Positions 1 through 10,073 are shown, numbered from the stretch's first letter. The stretch: 64,000 nt of DNA from Rhizobium herbae (GCF_017873135.1 NZ_JAGGJV010000008.1:186001-250000); one strand, 5' to 3'. The notes: generated by a model not told the origin, from the letters alone. Translations and numbers: made by a program.

Positions 1-120
1 GCCGCCGATGAAGCGCGTCACCTCGGCATCGGCAAACAGCGTGCTGTAGGGGCCGAAATCGTCGCGGCGGTAGGGGCGAAGGATCAGGCGTTCGGTCTCG
101 ATGGTGGGGACAGTGTGCAT
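1..120 (-). CDS. GNAT family N-acetyltransferase (N-terminal part, cut by window edge)
   Basis: The first 40 codons lie on the minus strand, starting at the ATG complementary to 118-120 and running off the window start. The peptide begins MHTVPTIETERLILRPYR and continues with DAEVTRFIGG. The TERLxLRPxxxxD opening is typical of RimJ/RimL-like acetyltransferases (Acetyltransf_3), which acetylate N-terminal or small-molecule amines using acetyl-CoA. It lies 42 bp downstream of the cupin gene on the same strand, so the two may be co-transcribed. The substrate cannot be deduced. The catalytic part lies outside the window. Confidence 0.75.
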   Translation of the reverse strand, partial: MHTVPTIETERLILRPYRRDDFGPYSTLFADAEVTRFIGG

Positions 121-162
121 GAGCGTCGTTCAGTCCGTTTGAAATGCGATTCCGTCATTCGA

Positions 163-666
163 TCAGATTCCCGGCTCTCCGTCCCAATAATCGACTTCGC
201 TTTCCTTTCGCCCGACGAAGCGGAAAACCGGCTTGCCGCCGGGCGTTGCGCGCGACTTCGCCAGGAACTTGCCTGAGTCCGGGTATTCGACGATCTCGGC
301 TTTGGCGTTGGCCGAAATCGACAGGTATGTGAGCGGGAGGGTGCCGGTGTTGATCAGGTGATGGGCGGTCTCCGGTCCGCCGGCAGGGGCGCCGAGCACA
401 TCGCCCGGTTTGACGGGGTAGCGGTTGGCGCCGAAGCGATATTCGCCTTGGCCGCTGAGGATCACGAACAGCTCTTCCTCGATATGGTGATTGTGGAACG
501 GGCAGCTGGCTTTTCCCGGCGGCACCTCGCTATAGCCGACGCCGAGGTCCTTGAGGCCCAGCTGCGCGCCGAAAGAGACATCCCGGGATTCGAAAAACGT
601 CCCCTGTTGGCCATGATCCAGGTGCAGCTCGGCGGGGTTGACTATGGGTTTCTTCATCTCTGTCAT
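163..666 (-). CDS. Single-domain cupin protein
   Basis: A 167-residue protein starting MTEMKKPIVNPAELHLDHG. The start at 664-666 was chosen because a GGAG ribosome site (gtggagaaaaac) precedes it; the reading frame stays open upstream but lacks homology-like sequence. Cupin motif 1 is visible as PFHNHHIEEELFVILSGQG (H-x-H...E), followed by a second motif around the glycine- and proline-rich stretch PGDVLGAPAGGPETAHHL. It therefore probably binds a divalent metal. Related proteins are annotated as phosphomannose-isomerase-like or unspecific cupins. Substrate unknown. It sits just upstream of the GNAT gene on the same strand and is divergent from ribH. Confidence 0.8.
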   Translation of the reverse strand: MTEMKKPIVNPAELHLDHGQQGTFFESRDVSFGAQLGLKDLGVGYSEVPPGKASCPFHNHHIEEELFVILSGQGEYRFGANRYPVKPGDVLGAPAGGPETAHHLINTGTLPLTYLSISANAKAEIVEYPDSGKFLAKSRATPGGKPVFRFVGRKESEVDYWDGEPGI

Positions 667-873
667 GTTTTTCTCCACTCGGATCAAACTTGTACAGAGA
701 CGCCACCGAATTGAAAAGGCGACGCCAATTTCCGCGGTTCCGCATGCAATCGGCTTCCGGTGTCCCTGCAAATCGGTCATTCCAGCGAAAAATGCTTGCC
801 AACCGGGCTCCGGCGTGGTTTGACCGCCGCCTGCGCCGGAGATGTCCGGCCCCAAATTTCAAACGGGTGAAAA

Positions 874-1335
874 ATGGCCGAAACATCCAAACCACATATT
901 CTGATTGTGGAAGCGCGCTTCTATGACGACATGGCCGACGCTTTGCTCGACGGCGCGACATCGGCGCTGAAGGATGCCGGGGCGACCTATGACGTCGTCA
1001 CCGTCCCCGGCGCGCTGGAAATTCCCGCCGCGATCGCCATGGCGCTTGATGGCATCGACAATGGCGGCACCGAATATGACGGCTTCGTCGCGCTCGGCAT
1101 GGTCATCCGTGGTGAGACCTATCACTTTGACATCGTCGCCAACGAATCCTCGCGCGCGATCATGGATCTTACCGTCAGCGAGAGCCTTGCCATCGGCAAC
1201 GGCATCCTGACGGTCGAGAACGACGCGCAGGCCTGGGCCCGCGCGAAGAAGTCCGAAGGCGACAAGGGCGGTTTTGCCGCCCGCGCCGCGCTGACCATGA
1301 TCGACCTGAAGATCAAGCTGGGCGGCGAACAGTGA
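874..1335 (+). CDS. ribH: 6,7-dimethyl-8-ribityllumazine synthase
   Basis: A 153-residue lumazine synthase, which condenses 5-amino-6-ribitylaminouracil with 3,4-dihydroxy-2-butanone 4-phosphate in riboflavin biosynthesis. The expected landmarks are present: [14 protein letters not shown] near the N-terminus, [11 protein letters not shown] (substrate-binding loop) and [19 protein letters not shown] with the catalytic histidine at residue 84. Full length for the family. Its stop overlaps the nusB start by four bases (GTGA), so the two are translationally coupled. This ribH-nusB order is common in alphaproteobacteria. No FMN riboswitch was seen upstream; in rhizobia that element normally precedes ribB. 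Confidence 0.95.
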   Translation: MAETSKPHILIVEARFYDDMADALLDGATSALKDAGATYDVVTVPGALEIPAAIAMALDGIDNGGTEYDGFVALGMVIRGETYHFDIVANESSRAIMDLTVSESLAIGNGILTVENDAQAWARAKKSEGDKGGFAARAALTMIDLKIKLGGEQ

Positions 1336-1826
1336 GCGATATTCCGACCAATCCGCCGGCCGATCAGCCGATCAAGCAGGCAAACCAGCGCGGTGCTGCC
1401 CGTCTTGCTGCCGTTCAGGCGCTCTACCAGATGGATATCGGCGGCACCGGCGTGCTCGAGATCGTCGCGGAATACGAGACGCATCGTCTCGGCCAGGAAA
1501 TCGACGGCGAAACCTATCTGAAGGCCGATGCCTCATGGTTCCGCTCGATCGTCGCCGGTGTCGTGCGCGACCAGCGCCAGCTCGATCCGCTGATCGGCAC
1601 CGCCCTTCAGGACGACTGGGCTTTGTCGCGCCTCGATTCGACGGTCCGCGCCATCCTGCGCGCCGGCACGTTCGAACTGCGCGAGCGCCGGGACGTTCCC
1701 GTTGCCGTCATCGTCACCGAATATGTCGAGATCGCCAAGGCCTTCTTCGAAGACGACGAGCCGAAGCTCGTCAATGCCGTGCTCGACCGGATCGCCCGCA
1801 CGATCAGAACCGACGTCAAGAAGTAG
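1332..1826 (+). CDS. nusB: Transcription antitermination factor NusB
   Basis: A 164-residue NusB/RsmB-fold protein with GTG start inside the ribH stop. The typical N-terminal helix [19 protein letters not shown] and the C-terminal [20 protein letters not shown] ... [12 protein letters not shown] are clear. NusB binds NusE (S10) and boxA RNA in rRNA antitermination complexes. The N-terminus carries a short proline-rich extension (about 20 residues) common in rhizobial NusB. Cotranscribed with ribH; the next gene starts 9 bp downstream. Confidence 0.95.
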   Translation: MSDIPTNPPADQPIKQANQRGAARLAAVQALYQMDIGGTGVLEIVAEYETHRLGQEIDGETYLKADASWFRSIVAGVVRDQRQLDPLIGTALQDDWALSRLDSTVRAILRAGTFELRERRDVPVAVIVTEYVEIAKAFFEDDEPKLVNAVLDRIARTIRTDVKK

Positions 1827-1835
1827 GATCATCCG

Positions 1836-3071
1836 ATGACGCTGCGGGTGGGCGGGGTGCAGGACATGGATCATGAACTGCGCGGCGCCCGTCGCAACGT
1901 CTATCTGCTGACCGCTGCGCAGGCCGTACTCGGGACGATCGGTCCGATCGTCTTTTCCGTCGGCGGCGTTGCCGGCTATCAATTGCTCGGCGACGACAAG
2001 TCGCTGGCGACGGCGCCGCTGACGGGCTTCAATGTCGGCGTGGCGCTCGGCGCCGTTTTCGTCGCCGCCATGTCCAGATTGCTCGGCCGCAAGGCAGCCT
2101 TCATGGTGGGCGCGCTTCTCGGCGCCGGCGGCGGCGTGCTTGCGGCCTACGCGCTGTTTCTGAGCGATTTCTGGCTGTTTGCGCTGGGCATGTGCGTGTC
2201 CGGCGTGGCTGGCGGCTTCACCCAGAAACTGCGTTTCGCCGCGGCGGATGCGTCCCCCAGATTCTACAAGCCGCGCGCGATTTCCTGGATCTTGGCCGGA
2301 GGCATGGTCTCCGCCGTACTCGGGCCGCAACTGGTCATCCTCACCAAGGATATGCTGGCGCCGGTGTTCTTTGCCGGTGCCTTCATCGCACTCGTTCCCA
2401 CCTGCCTTGCAGCCATCGCCATATTGGCGTTCCTGCGGCTGCCGGACCTGCGCCCGGTCGCGGGCGCCGCCCCCACCGGCCCTGTTCGCCCCTTGCGGGA
2501 GATCGTGCTGAACCGGCGCTTTCTCACCGGCATGGTCTGCGGCATCTCTACCTATGCGCTGATGACCTTCATGATGACGGGTGCGCCGATCGCCATGGTC
2601 GTCGGCTGCGGTTTTTCGCAGGACATGGCGACGCTCGGCATCCAGTGGCATGTGCTGGCAATGTTCGCGCCGAGTTTCTTCACCGGCATGCTGGTCAGCC
2701 GCTTTGGCGCCGAAAAGGTCGTTGCCTGCGGCCTGGTTATCCTCATGCTCTGCGCGCTGGTGGCTCACGCGGGCATCGGGCTGTGGAATTTCTGGGGTGC
2801 GCTGATCCTGCTGGGAACGGGCTGGAACTTCGGTTTCATCGGCTCGACCGCGATCGTTGCCTCAAGTTACAGGCCGCAGGAGGCTGACAAGGTGCAGGGG
2901 TTCCACGATATCATCCTGTTCACCGCGGTCGCGCTCGCATCCTTCGGTTCCGGCAAGGTTCTGACGGCCTATGGCTGGGATATGCTGAGCGCTGCTGTCT
3001 GGCCGGTCACCGCTTTTTGCCTTTTGTTGCTGTTTTCCCTGTTTATCGCCGAAAGGCGGCGTTCTGCCTGA
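1836..3071 (+). CDS. MFS transporter
   Basis: A 411-residue inner-membrane protein of about 12 hydrophobic segments with a major facilitator layout: an N-terminal six-helix half (from VYLLTAAQAVLGTIGPIVF), a hydrophilic central loop around residues 205-225 (LPDLRPVAG...GPVRPLREIV), and a C-terminal half ending VTAFCLLLLFSLFIAERRR. The loop motif between helices 2 and 3 is SRLLGRKAAF, close to the MFS motif A. The start at 1836 has AGGA seven bases upstream; a second possible ATG is at 1866. It follows nusB by 9 bp, so it is probably in the ribH-nusB operon. Substrate unknown. Confidence 0.85.
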   Translation: MTLRVGGVQDMDHELRGARRNVYLLTAAQAVLGTIGPIVFSVGGVAGYQLLGDDKSLATAPLTGFNVGVALGAVFVAAMSRLLGRKAAFMVGALLGAGGGVLAAYALFLSDFWLFALGMCVSGVAGGFTQKLRFAAADASPRFYKPRAISWILAGGMVSAVLGPQLVILTKDMLAPVFFAGAFIALVPTCLAAIAILAFLRLPDLRPVAGAAPTGPVRPLREIVLNRRFLTGMVCGISTYALMTFMMTGAPIAMVVGCGFSQDMATLGIQWHVLAMFAPSFFTGMLVSRFGAEKVVACGLVILMLCALVAHAGIGLWNFWGALILLGTGWNFGFIGSTAIVASSYRPQEADKVQGFHDIILFTAVALASFGSGKVLTAYGWDMLSAAVWPVTAFCLLLLFSLFIAERRRSA

Positions 3072-3104
3072 GATTTATCTCCAAAAGTAGTATTCCGTAC
3101 CTGT

Positions 3105-3156
3105 AAGCCACCGCCAACATACCGAAAAACGTGGGTTTTTCCGATTGTGGCGGCTT
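3105..3156 (+). other. Imperfect hairpin downstream of the MFS gene, upstream of hppA
   Basis: Outer arms AAGCC (3105-3109) and GGCTT (3152-3156) enclose an inner AAAAAC/GTTTTT stem, giving a large interrupted stem-loop. It may be the terminator of the ribH-nusB-MFS transcript or a structured part of the hppA leader. No clean T-tract follows it. Position is seen; function is inferred. Confidence 0.3.
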
Positions 3157-3183
3157 GACGATAGCGATTCGTCCCCGCACTCT
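3154..3183 (+). promoter_or_regulatory. Candidate hppA promoter (-35 only clear)
   Basis: CTTGAC at 3154-3159 matches the rhizobial sigma-70 -35 consensus. About 17-18 bases downstream there is only a weak -10 (CACTCT). The hppA start codon lies about 110 bp further on, so a sizeable leader would result. Low confidence. Confidence 0.3.
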
Positions 3184-3291
3184 GCGGCCACGTCTGCCGC
3201 CGCCGCTTGAAGAGGAAGCACGGCTCGCAGCGCTTTTTGGGGGTCTGTGGAACGGAGTGAGCCCGCAGGCTTAAACGGAGGAAAGAGCGAA

Positions 3292-5427
3292 ATGACCATA
3301 CTACTGGGCGTTATCGCATGCGGGTTGCTTTCGGTGGTCTATGCCATCTGGGCGACGCAATCGGTGCTGTCAGCCGATCAGGGCAATGCCCGCATGCAAG
3401 AGATTGCAGGCTTCATACGCGAGGGGGCGCAGGCCTATCTCACACGTCAATACAAGACCATTGCCATCGTCGGCGCCGTCGTCTTCATCGGTGCCTGGGT
3501 TCTTCTCTCCGTTACCGCCGCCATCGGCTTCCTGATCGGCGCGGTCCTGTCGGGTGCCGCCGGTTTCATCGGCATGCACGTCTCTGTCCGGGCCAACGTG
3601 CGCACGGCGCAGGCGTCCTCCGTCAGTCTTGCCGCAGGTCTCGATATTGCCTTCAAGTCCGGTGCGATCACCGGCATGCTCGTCGCCGGCCTGGCGCTGC
3701 TCGGCGTCACGATCTACTACCTCGTGCTGACGGCTGGTCTCGGCCTTGCGGAAGGCTCGCGTGAGGTCATCGACGCGCTCGTATCGCTCGGTTTCGGCGC
3801 TTCGCTGATCTCGATCTTCGCCCGTCTCGGCGGCGGCATCTTCACCAAGGGTGCCGATGTCGGCGGCGATCTCGTCGGCAAGGTGGAAGCCGGCATTCCG
3901 GAGGACGATCCACGCAATCCTGCCACGATCGCAGACAATGTCGGCGACAATGTCGGCGACTGCGCCGGCATGGCGGCCGACCTGTTCGAAACCTATGCGG
4001 TCTCGATCGTCGCAACCATGGTGCTGGCCGCCATCTTCTTTGCCGGCGGCGCCAACCTTGCCGTCGTCATGTCCTATCCGCTGGCCATCTGCGGCGCCTG
4101 TATCATCACCTCGATCATCGGCGCCTTCTTCGTCAAGCTCGGTTCCAACGGCTCGATCATGGGCGCCCTCTACAAGGGCCTGATCGTTACCGGCCTGTTG
4201 TCGATCATCGGCCTCGGTGCGGCCACCTCGCTTACCATCGGCTGGGGCTCGATCGGCACCGTCGAGGGCAAGGACATTACCGGCACCAACCTGTTCATCT
4301 GCGGTATTCTCGGGCTCGTCGTCACCGCGCTGATCGTGGTGATTACCGAATACTACACCGGGACCAACAAGCGGCCGGTGAACTCGATCGCCCAGGCCTC
4401 CGTCAGCGGCCACGGCACCAACGTCATCCAGGGGCTTGCCGTGTCGCTGGAATCGACGGCGCTGCCCGCCATCGTCATCGTTGGCGGCATTATCTCGACC
4501 TACCAGCTGGCAGGCCTGTTCGGCACCGGCATCGCGGTCACCGCCATGCTCGGCATCGCCGGCATGATCGTGGCGCTCGACGCCTTCGGCCCTGTGACCG
4601 ACAATGCCGGCGGCATCGCCGAGATGGCCGGTCTTCCTCCGGAAGTTCGCAAGTCGACCGACGCGCTCGACGCCGTCGGCAATACCACCAAGGCGGTAAC
4701 CAAGGGCTACGCGATCGGTTCGGCCGGCCTCGGCGCCCTGGTGCTGTTTGCGGCCTATTCGAACGACCTCAAATACTTCGTCGCCAACGGCGACAAGTAT
4801 CCCTACTTCGCCGACGTCGGGACGATCTCGTTCGATCTCTCCAACCCTTACGTCGTCGCCGGCCTGATCTTCGGCGGTCTGATCCCCTATCTCTTCGGCG
4901 GTATTGCCATGACGGCCGTCGGCCGTGCGGCCAGTGCCGTGGTCGAGGAAGTCCGCCGTCAGTTCCGCGAAAAGCCCGGCATCATGGCAGGCACGGATCG
5001 CCCGGACTACGGCCGCGCCGTCGACATGCTGACCAAGGCTGCGATCCGCGAAATGATCGTGCCGTCGCTGCTGCCGGTGCTGGCGCCGGTCGTGGTCTAT
5101 TTCGGCGTGCTGTTGATCTCCGGCTCCAAGGCGTCCGCCTTCGCAGCGCTCGGCGCTTCGCTTCTCGGCGTCATCGTCAACGGCATCTTCGTCGCCATCT
5201 CGATGACCTCTGGCGGCGGTGCCTGGGACAATGCCAAGAAGAGCTTCGAGGACGGCTTTGTCGACAAGGACGGTGTTCGCCACATGAAAGGATCGGACGC
5301 GCACAAGGCCTCCGTCACCGGCGACACGGTCGGGGACCCCTACAAGGATACGGCAGGCCCCGCCGTCAACCCGGCAATCAAGATCACCAACATCGTCGCG
5401 CTTCTGCTTCTGGCGGTTCTCGCCTGA
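3292..5427 (+). CDS. hppA: K+-independent membrane-bound proton-translocating pyrophosphatase
   Basis: A 711-residue, about 16-helix integral membrane enzyme that couples pyrophosphate hydrolysis to proton pumping. The start at 3292 was chosen for its ACGGAGGA ribosome site. Signature loops are intact: [20 protein letters not shown] (Mg-PPi binding), [21 protein letters not shown], and the C-terminal [11 protein letters not shown] and [17 protein letters not shown]. The sequence [10 protein letters not shown] carries the lysine that marks K+-independent enzymes (K+-dependent ones have alanine here). In Agrobacterium this enzyme is found in acidocalcisome-like granules; that is family knowledge, not seen here. 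Monocistronic, followed by two hairpins. Confidence 0.97.
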   Translation: MTILLGVIACGLLSVVYAIWATQSVLSADQGNARMQEIAGFIREGAQAYLTRQYKTIAIVGAVVFIGAWVLLSVTAAIGFLIGAVLSGAAGFIGMHVSVRANVRTAQASSVSLAAGLDIAFKSGAITGMLVAGLALLGVTIYYLVLTAGLGLAEGSREVIDALVSLGFGASLISIFARLGGGIFTKGADVGGDLVGKVEAGIPEDDPRNPATIADNVGDNVGDCAGMAADLFETYAVSIVATMVLAAIFFAGGANLAVVMSYPLAICGACIITSIIGAFFVKLGSNGSIMGALYKGLIVTGLLSIIGLGAATSLTIGWGSIGTVEGKDITGTNLFICGILGLVVTALIVVITEYYTGTNKRPVNSIAQASVSGHGTNVIQGLAVSLESTALPAIVIVGGIISTYQLAGLFGTGIAVTAMLGIAGMIVALDAFGPVTDNAGGIAEMAGLPPEVRKSTDALDAVGNTTKAVTKGYAIGSAGLGALVLFAAYSNDLKYFVANGDKYPYFADVGTISFDLSNPYVVAGLIFGGLIPYLFGGIAMTAVGRAASAVVEEVRRQFREKPGIMAGTDRPDYGRAVDMLTKAAIREMIVPSLLPVLAPVVVYFGVLLISGSKASAFAALGASLLGVIVNGIFVAISMTSGGGAWDNAKKSFEDGFVDKDGVRHMKGSDAHKASVTGDTVGDPYKDTAGPAVNPAIKITNIVALLLLAVLA

Positions 5428-5445
5428 TCACGCGTCAAAAACAAG

Positions 5446-5473
5446 CCTGCGGCATCTCCCGGGGTGCCGCAGG
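5446..5473. terminator. Hairpin after hppA
   Basis: A perfect 9-bp inverted repeat, CCTGCGGCA (5446-5454) and TGCCGCAGG (5465-5473), 18 bp after the hppA stop. There is no T-tract on the plus strand; upstream A-richness would give a T-tract in the minus direction. It may act together with the stronger hairpin at 5496. Confidence 0.5.
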
Positions 5474-5495
5474 TGAAAAGAACGACGGACAAAGA

Positions 5496-5527
5496 AAAAC
5501 CCGCCGGCGCAATCGCCGGCGGGTTTT
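5496..5527. terminator. Strong bidirectional rho-independent terminator
   Basis: A perfect 14-bp stem, AAAACCCGCCGGCG (5496-5509) and CGCCGGCGGGTTTT (5514-5527), with a CAAT loop. It has A-rich and T-rich flanks on both sides, so it can serve both hppA (plus) and the BamE-like gene (minus). Confidence 0.9.
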
Positions 5528-5566
5528 CGTTTCCGGATCGCGAGCCGGTTGCGGCTCAGGTGCCAA

Positions 5567-6058
5567 TCACTTGTTGTTGGCGTTGCCCAGCACGGACTTC
5601 GCCATGCTCTTGCCGATGCCGTTGCCGGAGAGCAGCTGACCGAGGAAGGTCATTTCCTTGCCGCCGGTCGGTGTCGTGCGGGAAATCATGTCGAAGACCT
5701 TGCCGTCCTGCAGCGTGTAGTGCGCCAGCTGCGAGACGACGCCGTCCTTGTCGAAATACACGGCGAGAATGCTCTGGTCGACCAGCTTCGGCTTCATGAA
5801 GGCGACGGGACGCTGGCGCTTCTGCGAAATGTAGTAGAACACCTCATTGTCGAAGGTTGCCGTGGTCGACGGCGTGCCGAGCGACAGAAGCACCTGCTCG
5901 CGGCTGGAGCCGACCGGTGCCAGAGCCAGCGTCTCCTGGTCGACAACATAGCCCTGATTGAGGGTTTCGCTGGTGTTCAGCATATCCGCCGTCTTGCAGC
6001 CGGAAAGGGTCGTTGCGCAAATTGCCAATGTAAAAGCGACGTTGTTCAGAAATTTCAT
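5567..6058 (-). CDS. Outer-membrane lipoprotein, BamE/SmpA-OmlA family
   Basis: A 163-residue protein with a signal peptide and lipobox (FTLAICATTLSGC), so it should be lipidated at the cysteine near residue 21. The SmpA/OmlA domain is visible from VGSSREQVLLSLGTPSTT through EVFYYISQKRQRPVAF and SILAVYFDKDGVVSQLAHY. Members of this family belong to the BAM complex that inserts beta-barrel proteins in the outer membrane. The start at 6056-6058 was chosen because it begins the signal peptide and is preceded by AGGTC. Monocistronic, divergent from the bc1 chaperone gene. Confidence 0.85.
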   Translation of the reverse strand: MKFLNNVAFTLAICATTLSGCKTADMLNTSETLNQGYVVDQETLALAPVGSSREQVLLSLGTPSTTATFDNEVFYYISQKRQRPVAFMKPKLVDQSILAVYFDKDGVVSQLAHYTLQDGKVFDMISRTTPTGGKEMTFLGQLLSGNGIGKSMAKSVLGNANNK

Positions 6059-6219
6059 GTCTGACCTGAAATACCGTTTCGTCAACGACATCTCCCTCAA
6101 GGTAACGCTGGCAGATGCGCCATTGCATTTCGTGCCTGCTTCGGTAAACCAGCTTCGGCGATCATGCAATAACAGGATGCGCGGCCTTGCGCATTTTGAA
6201 GCAGGCAAACTTGGGCTTT

Positions 6220-6762
6220 ATGATGATATTCGGACTGTTCGGCAAAAAAAACAGCAATACGGCCATCGTCGCGCGCCAGTACGACCTTTTGACCACCGCT
6301 GCGCGCCGTCCGTATCTCTATACCGACCTCGACGTGCCGGATACGGTGATGGGACGCTTCGAGATGCTGTCCGCGTCGCTGATCCTCTATTTCCGCCGCA
6401 CCCGCAGTTCCGAACGTGCCGGACAGGAGATCGCCCAGGAGATCATCGACGCCTTCTTCGAGGATGTCGATCATTCGATCCGCGAGCTCGGGGTCGGTGA
6501 TGTCGGCGTGCCGAAGCGCATGAAGAAGCTTGCCGCGATGTTTTACGGACGTCTCGAAAGCTATGCCGCGGCACTCGAAAGCAAGGATCGCGATGTGCTG
6601 GCGGCGGCGCTGAAGCGCAATTTCCATCCTCAGACCGAGGACCCATCTCTTTCCATGCAGGGGCTTGCCGACTATTTGCTGGCCGCCGAGGCGCAGCTTG
6701 CGCTGCAAGGCGAGGATGTCGTAGAAACCGGCCGGATCGACCTGCCGCAAGCGCAAGGCTGA
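6220..6762 (+). CDS. Ubiquinol-cytochrome c chaperone family protein
   Basis: A 180-residue protein starting MMIFGLFGKKNSNTAIVARQYD. The core MGRFEMLSASLILYFRRT ... IAQEIIDAFFEDVDHSIRELGVGDVGVPKRMKKLAAMFYGR matches the alphaproteobacterial relatives of mitochondrial Cbp3/UQCC1, which assist assembly of cytochrome b in the bc1 complex. The role in this organism is inferred from the family. The start at 6220 removes an unsupported upstream extension. It is followed 86 bp later by the DUF177 gene, an order conserved in Rhizobiaceae. Confidence 0.85.
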   Translation: MMIFGLFGKKNSNTAIVARQYDLLTTAARRPYLYTDLDVPDTVMGRFEMLSASLILYFRRTRSSERAGQEIAQEIIDAFFEDVDHSIRELGVGDVGVPKRMKKLAAMFYGRLESYAAALESKDRDVLAAALKRNFHPQTEDPSLSMQGLADYLLAAEAQLALQGEDVVETGRIDLPQAQG

Positions 6763-6848
6763 GCCCGCCTCGCGAGAGGGGACGCCGGAGCCGAGTGACG
6801 GCTGGCAGCACTATCTTGGGCGGCGTTACCGCCCGAAAGGACCTGACG

Positions 6849-7400
6849 ATGAACCACGACGAAAAGCCCGCATTCTCCTATCCGGTCAAGGTCGGCAATA
6901 TTTCCGCCAATGCCGTGACGGTTCGTCTCGAGGCGAATGAGGCGGAGCGCAAGGCGCTGGGCGAGCTTTGGGATGTGCTGGAGGTGCAGTCGCTCAAGGC
7001 TGAGCTGCAGATCGCCCGCTGGAAGAAGGATGGCGTCAAGATCAAGGGCCGTGTCCAGGCCATGATCGTCCAGGCCTGCGTCGTAACGCTGGAACCGGTG
7101 GAATCGGCGATCGACGAACCCGTTGAGGCGATCTTCGTGCCGGAAGGCTCGCGGCTGGCGCGGATCGCCGCCAATGACAGCGGCGAAATGATTCTCGACC
7201 CCGAAGGGCCGGACCTCCCGGACACGTTTGCCGGCGACACCATCGATGTCGGCCTTGCCGTCACCGAACACGCGGCGCTTGCCATCGATCCCTATCCGCG
7301 CAAGGACGGGGCGAGCTTTGGTGAGCGGATCGAAAGCAGCGACAAGGACGATATCCGTCCAAATCCCTTCGCGGCACTCAAGGATTGGAAAAAGGACTGA
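6849..7400 (+). CDS. DUF177 (YceD-like) domain protein
   Basis: A 183-residue protein with start ATG at 6849 after AAAGGA. The DUF177 signature surrounds GRVQAMIVQACVVTLEPVESAIDEPVEAIFVPEG, in which the single cysteine of the family motif is kept. YceD proteins are linked to 23S rRNA and ribosome biogenesis in other bacteria and usually precede rpmF-plsX. Here, as in other alphaproteobacteria, no rpmF gene lies between it and plsX (the 204-bp gap was checked). Probably co-transcribed with the chaperone gene upstream. Confidence 0.85.
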   Translation: MNHDEKPAFSYPVKVGNISANAVTVRLEANEAERKALGELWDVLEVQSLKAELQIARWKKDGVKIKGRVQAMIVQACVVTLEPVESAIDEPVEAIFVPEGSRLARIAANDSGEMILDPEGPDLPDTFAGDTIDVGLAVTEHAALAIDPYPRKDGASFGERIESSDKDDIRPNPFAALKDWKKD

Positions 7401-7604
7401 GTCCGAAAAGCCGTGCGGCACAATTCGGTTGTCACGTCAGCGAAAAACGGTATTTTGGCCGAAATCCAGCCCGTTGGGCCGTTTTGTCCCGCACGCGGGA
7501 CTGTTACGTCTCAAACGTCATGAAAACACGTGTGTCTCCATCGCTCAGACTGATTGCGCCGGGACGAAACATGCAGTGTGGCAGGAATAAAGGATAAGGC
7601 ACGC

Positions 7605-8663
7605 GTGGTCAGAATTTCTCTTGATGTGATGGGCGGCGACTTCGGTCCGCAGGTCGTCATCCCGGGTGCCGCAAAGGCGCTCGAACGGCATCCCGATATC
7701 CGCTTCGTGCTCTATGGCCTCGAGGACCAATGTACTCCCCTTTTGGAGAAGTACCCCAAGCTGAAGGCGAGCAGCACCTTCCATGCGTCCGAACTGGCGA
7801 TTGCCATGGACGAGAAGCCGAGCCAGGCGCTCCGGCGCGGGCGTGGCAAGGCGAGCATGTGGCAGGCAATCGACGCCGTCAGCAAGGGGGAGGCCGACGT
7901 GGTCGTTTCCGCGGGCAATACCGGCGCGCTGATGGCAATGTCGGTGTTCTGCCTGCGGATGATGCAGGGCATCCAGCGCCCGGCGATCGCGGCGATCTGG
8001 CCGACGCTGAAGGGCGAGAGCATCGTGCTCGATGTTGGTGCCACGATCGGCGCGGATGCGCAGCAGCTGATGGATTTCGCGCTGATGGGCGGCGCCATGG
8101 CGCGCGCCCTGTTCGAGGTCGAACGGCCGACGCTTGGCCTGCTCAATGTCGGCGTCGAGGAGATCAAGGGCCAGGAACAGGTCAAGGAAGCCGGAAGGCT
8201 GTTGCGCGAAGCCGGCCTCGACAGCATCGATTATTTCGGCTTCGTCGAGGGTGACGATATCGGCCGGGGTACCGTCGACGTCGTGGTGACGGAGGGGTTT
8301 TCGGGCAATATAGCGTTGAAGGCCGCCGAAGGCACCGCCCGCCAGATCGCCGAATATCTGCGCGCGGCGATGTCGCGCACGCTGCTTGCCAAAATAGGGT
8401 ATATTCTAGCCAAGGGCGCCTTCGACCGCCTGCGCGAGAAGATGGACCCGCGCAAGGTGAACGGCGGCGTCTTCCTCGGCCTTAATGGCGTCGTGATCAA
8501 GAGCCATGGAGGAACGGACGCGGAAGGTTTCGCAGCCGCCATCGACGTCGGCTACGACATGGTCCGCAACGGGCTGAAGGCCAAGATCGAAAACGATTTG
8601 CAAAAATACCATGCCTCGCGCCCTTCGGAAGGTGCGGCGACCGGCACGGCTGACGAGGTTTGA
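7605..8663 (+). CDS. plsX: Phosphate acyltransferase PlsX
   Basis: A 352-residue enzyme that converts acyl-ACP to acyl-phosphate for phospholipid synthesis. The N-terminus reads [22 protein letters not shown] chose the GTG at 7605 because homologues begin just before [10 protein letters not shown] and AAAGGA lies about ten bases upstream. Conserved blocks [45 protein letters not shown] and [20 protein letters not shown] are all present. Stop and fabH start are separated by 5 bp. Confidence 0.95.
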   Translation: MVRISLDVMGGDFGPQVVIPGAAKALERHPDIRFVLYGLEDQCTPLLEKYPKLKASSTFHASELAIAMDEKPSQALRRGRGKASMWQAIDAVSKGEADVVVSAGNTGALMAMSVFCLRMMQGIQRPAIAAIWPTLKGESIVLDVGATIGADAQQLMDFALMGGAMARALFEVERPTLGLLNVGVEEIKGQEQVKEAGRLLREAGLDSIDYFGFVEGDDIGRGTVDVVVTEGFSGNIALKAAEGTARQIAEYLRAAMSRTLLAKIGYILAKGAFDRLREKMDPRKVNGGVFLGLNGVVIKSHGGTDAEGFAAAIDVGYDMVRNGLKAKIENDLQKYHASRPSEGAATGTADEV

Positions 8664-8668
8664 AGAGT

Positions 8669-9640
8669 ATGATCCGTTCTGTGGTTCGCGGTTTTGGGGC
8701 ATCGCTTCCGAAACGGGTGATGACCAATCGCGAAATGGAAGAAAAGGTCGACACGTCCGACGAATGGATCGTGCAGCGCACCGGCATTCGCCAGCGTTAC
8801 ATCGCCAGCGAGGGGGAAACTACCGCCTCGCTCGGCGAGGCGGCGGCCCGCGCCGCGTTGACCAATGCCGGCCTCACGCCCGCCGATCTCGACGTCATCA
8901 TCGTCGCGACCTCGACGCCCGACAACACGTTTCCGGCAACGGCCGTCAATATCCAGAATCGCCTCGGCATGCACCATGGTGCCGCTTTCGACGTGCAGGC
9001 GGTCTGTTCCGGCTTCATCTTTGCCGTGACGACGGCGGACGCCTATATCCGCGGTGGTCTGGCCAAGCGGGTTCTGGTCATCGGCGCTGAGACGTTTTCG
9101 CGCATTCTCGACTGGAACGACCGCACGACCTGCGTGCTGTTCGGCGACGGCGCCGGCGCCATCATCCTGGAAGGCCAGGAAGGCAACGGTACCACGGCCG
9201 ATCGCGGCGTGCTGACCACTCAGCTGCGCTCAGACGGCGCCCACAAGGAAAAGCTCTATGTCGACGGGGGGCCATCGACCACCGGCACGGTCGGCCACCT
9301 GCGCATGGAGGGCCGCGAGGTCTTCAAGCATGCGGTCGGCATGATCACCGACGTCATCGAGGCCGCCTTCGAGGCCACCGGCACCACGGCCGACGATCTC
9401 GACTGGCTGGTTCCGCATCAGGCCAACCGCCGCATCATCGACGGTTCGGCGAAGAAGCTCGGCATACCGCTCGAAAAGGTTGTGGTGACCGTTGATCTTC
9501 ACGGCAACACCTCGGCCGCCTCCATCCCGCTGGCACTCAATGTCGCGGCGTCCGACGGGCGCATCAAGAAGGGCGATCTCGTCCTGCTCGAGGCGATGGG
9601 CGGTGGCTTCACCTGGGGTTCGGTGCTGCTGCGCTGGTAA
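8669..9640 (+). CDS. fabH: Beta-ketoacyl-ACP synthase III
   Basis: A 323-residue thiolase-fold enzyme that starts fatty-acid synthesis by condensing acetyl-CoA with malonyl-ACP. The catalytic triad is visible: Cys113 in QAVCSGF, His250 in VPHQANRRI and Asn280 in HGNTSAAS. The N-terminal [19 protein letters not shown] is typical. The start at 8669 is 5 bp after the plsX stop and preceded by a GAAGAG site. The plsX-fabH-ihfA order is standard. Confidence 0.96.
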   Translation: MIRSVVRGFGASLPKRVMTNREMEEKVDTSDEWIVQRTGIRQRYIASEGETTASLGEAAARAALTNAGLTPADLDVIIVATSTPDNTFPATAVNIQNRLGMHHGAAFDVQAVCSGFIFAVTTADAYIRGGLAKRVLVIGAETFSRILDWNDRTTCVLFGDGAGAIILEGQEGNGTTADRGVLTTQLRSDGAHKEKLYVDGGPSTTGTVGHLRMEGREVFKHAVGMITDVIEAAFEATGTTADDLDWLVPHQANRRIIDGSAKKLGIPLEKVVVTVDLHGNTSAASIPLALNVAASDGRIKKGDLVLLEAMGGGFTWGSVLLRW

Positions 9641-9734
9641 AAAAATGTGATATGGCGCAGACGCTTGACCGGAATGGACAAGGGCAATACTCTTTCCGGG
9701 CTAATCGATATTTCAAGAAAATCGGTGGGGGAAG

Positions 9735-10073
9735 ATGAGCGGAAAAACGGTGACACGAGCAGACCTGGCCGAATCGGTTTTTCGCAAGGTAGGTCTTTCC
9801 CGAACGGAATCGGCCGAACTGGTCGAGACGGTGATCGATGAAATCTGCAACGCAATCGTGCGTGGCGAAAGCGTCAAGCTGTCCTCCTTCGCGACGTTCC
9901 AGGTGCGCGACAAGAACGAGCGCATCGGCCGCAACCCGAAAACCGGCGAGGAAGTGCCGATTTCTCCGCGCCGCGTCATGACGTTCAAGGCCTCCAACGT
10001 GCTGAAGCAGCGCGTTCTCAAGGCGCATCTGTCGCGCAAGGCCAAGCTGAAACCGCAGTCGCCGGCCCCGTAA
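9735..10073 (+). CDS. ihfA: Integration host factor subunit alpha
   Basis: A 112-residue DNA-bending protein of the HU/IHF family. It carries [27 protein letters not shown] (helices), the beta-arm with [22 protein letters not shown] including the intercalating proline, and [11 protein letters not shown]. Identified as IHF-alpha by its place between fabH and a merR gene, as in other rhizobia. It forms a heterodimer with IHF-beta, whose gene is not in this window. It starts 94 bp after fabH. Confidence 0.93.
   Translation: MSGKTVTRADLAESVFRKVGLSRTESAELVETVIDEICNAIVRGESVKLSSFATFQVRDKNERIGRNPKTGEEVPISPRRVMTFKASNVLKQRVLKAHLSRKAKLKPQSPAP

Noticed and set aside
667..873. FMN riboswitch before ribH
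   Set aside because: The 207-bp gap shows none of the conserved FMN-element boxes; in rhizobia it normally sits before ribB.
1533..2768. 411-codon minus-strand open frame over nusB and the MFS gene
   Set aside because: Protein is Arg/His/Gln-rich without domains and lies fully antisense to good genes; it is a high-GC shadow frame.
3370..5304. 644-codon minus-strand open frame across hppA
   Set aside because: Antisense to a well-identified enzyme; composition (Asp/Gly/Arg/His) is typical of shadow frames.
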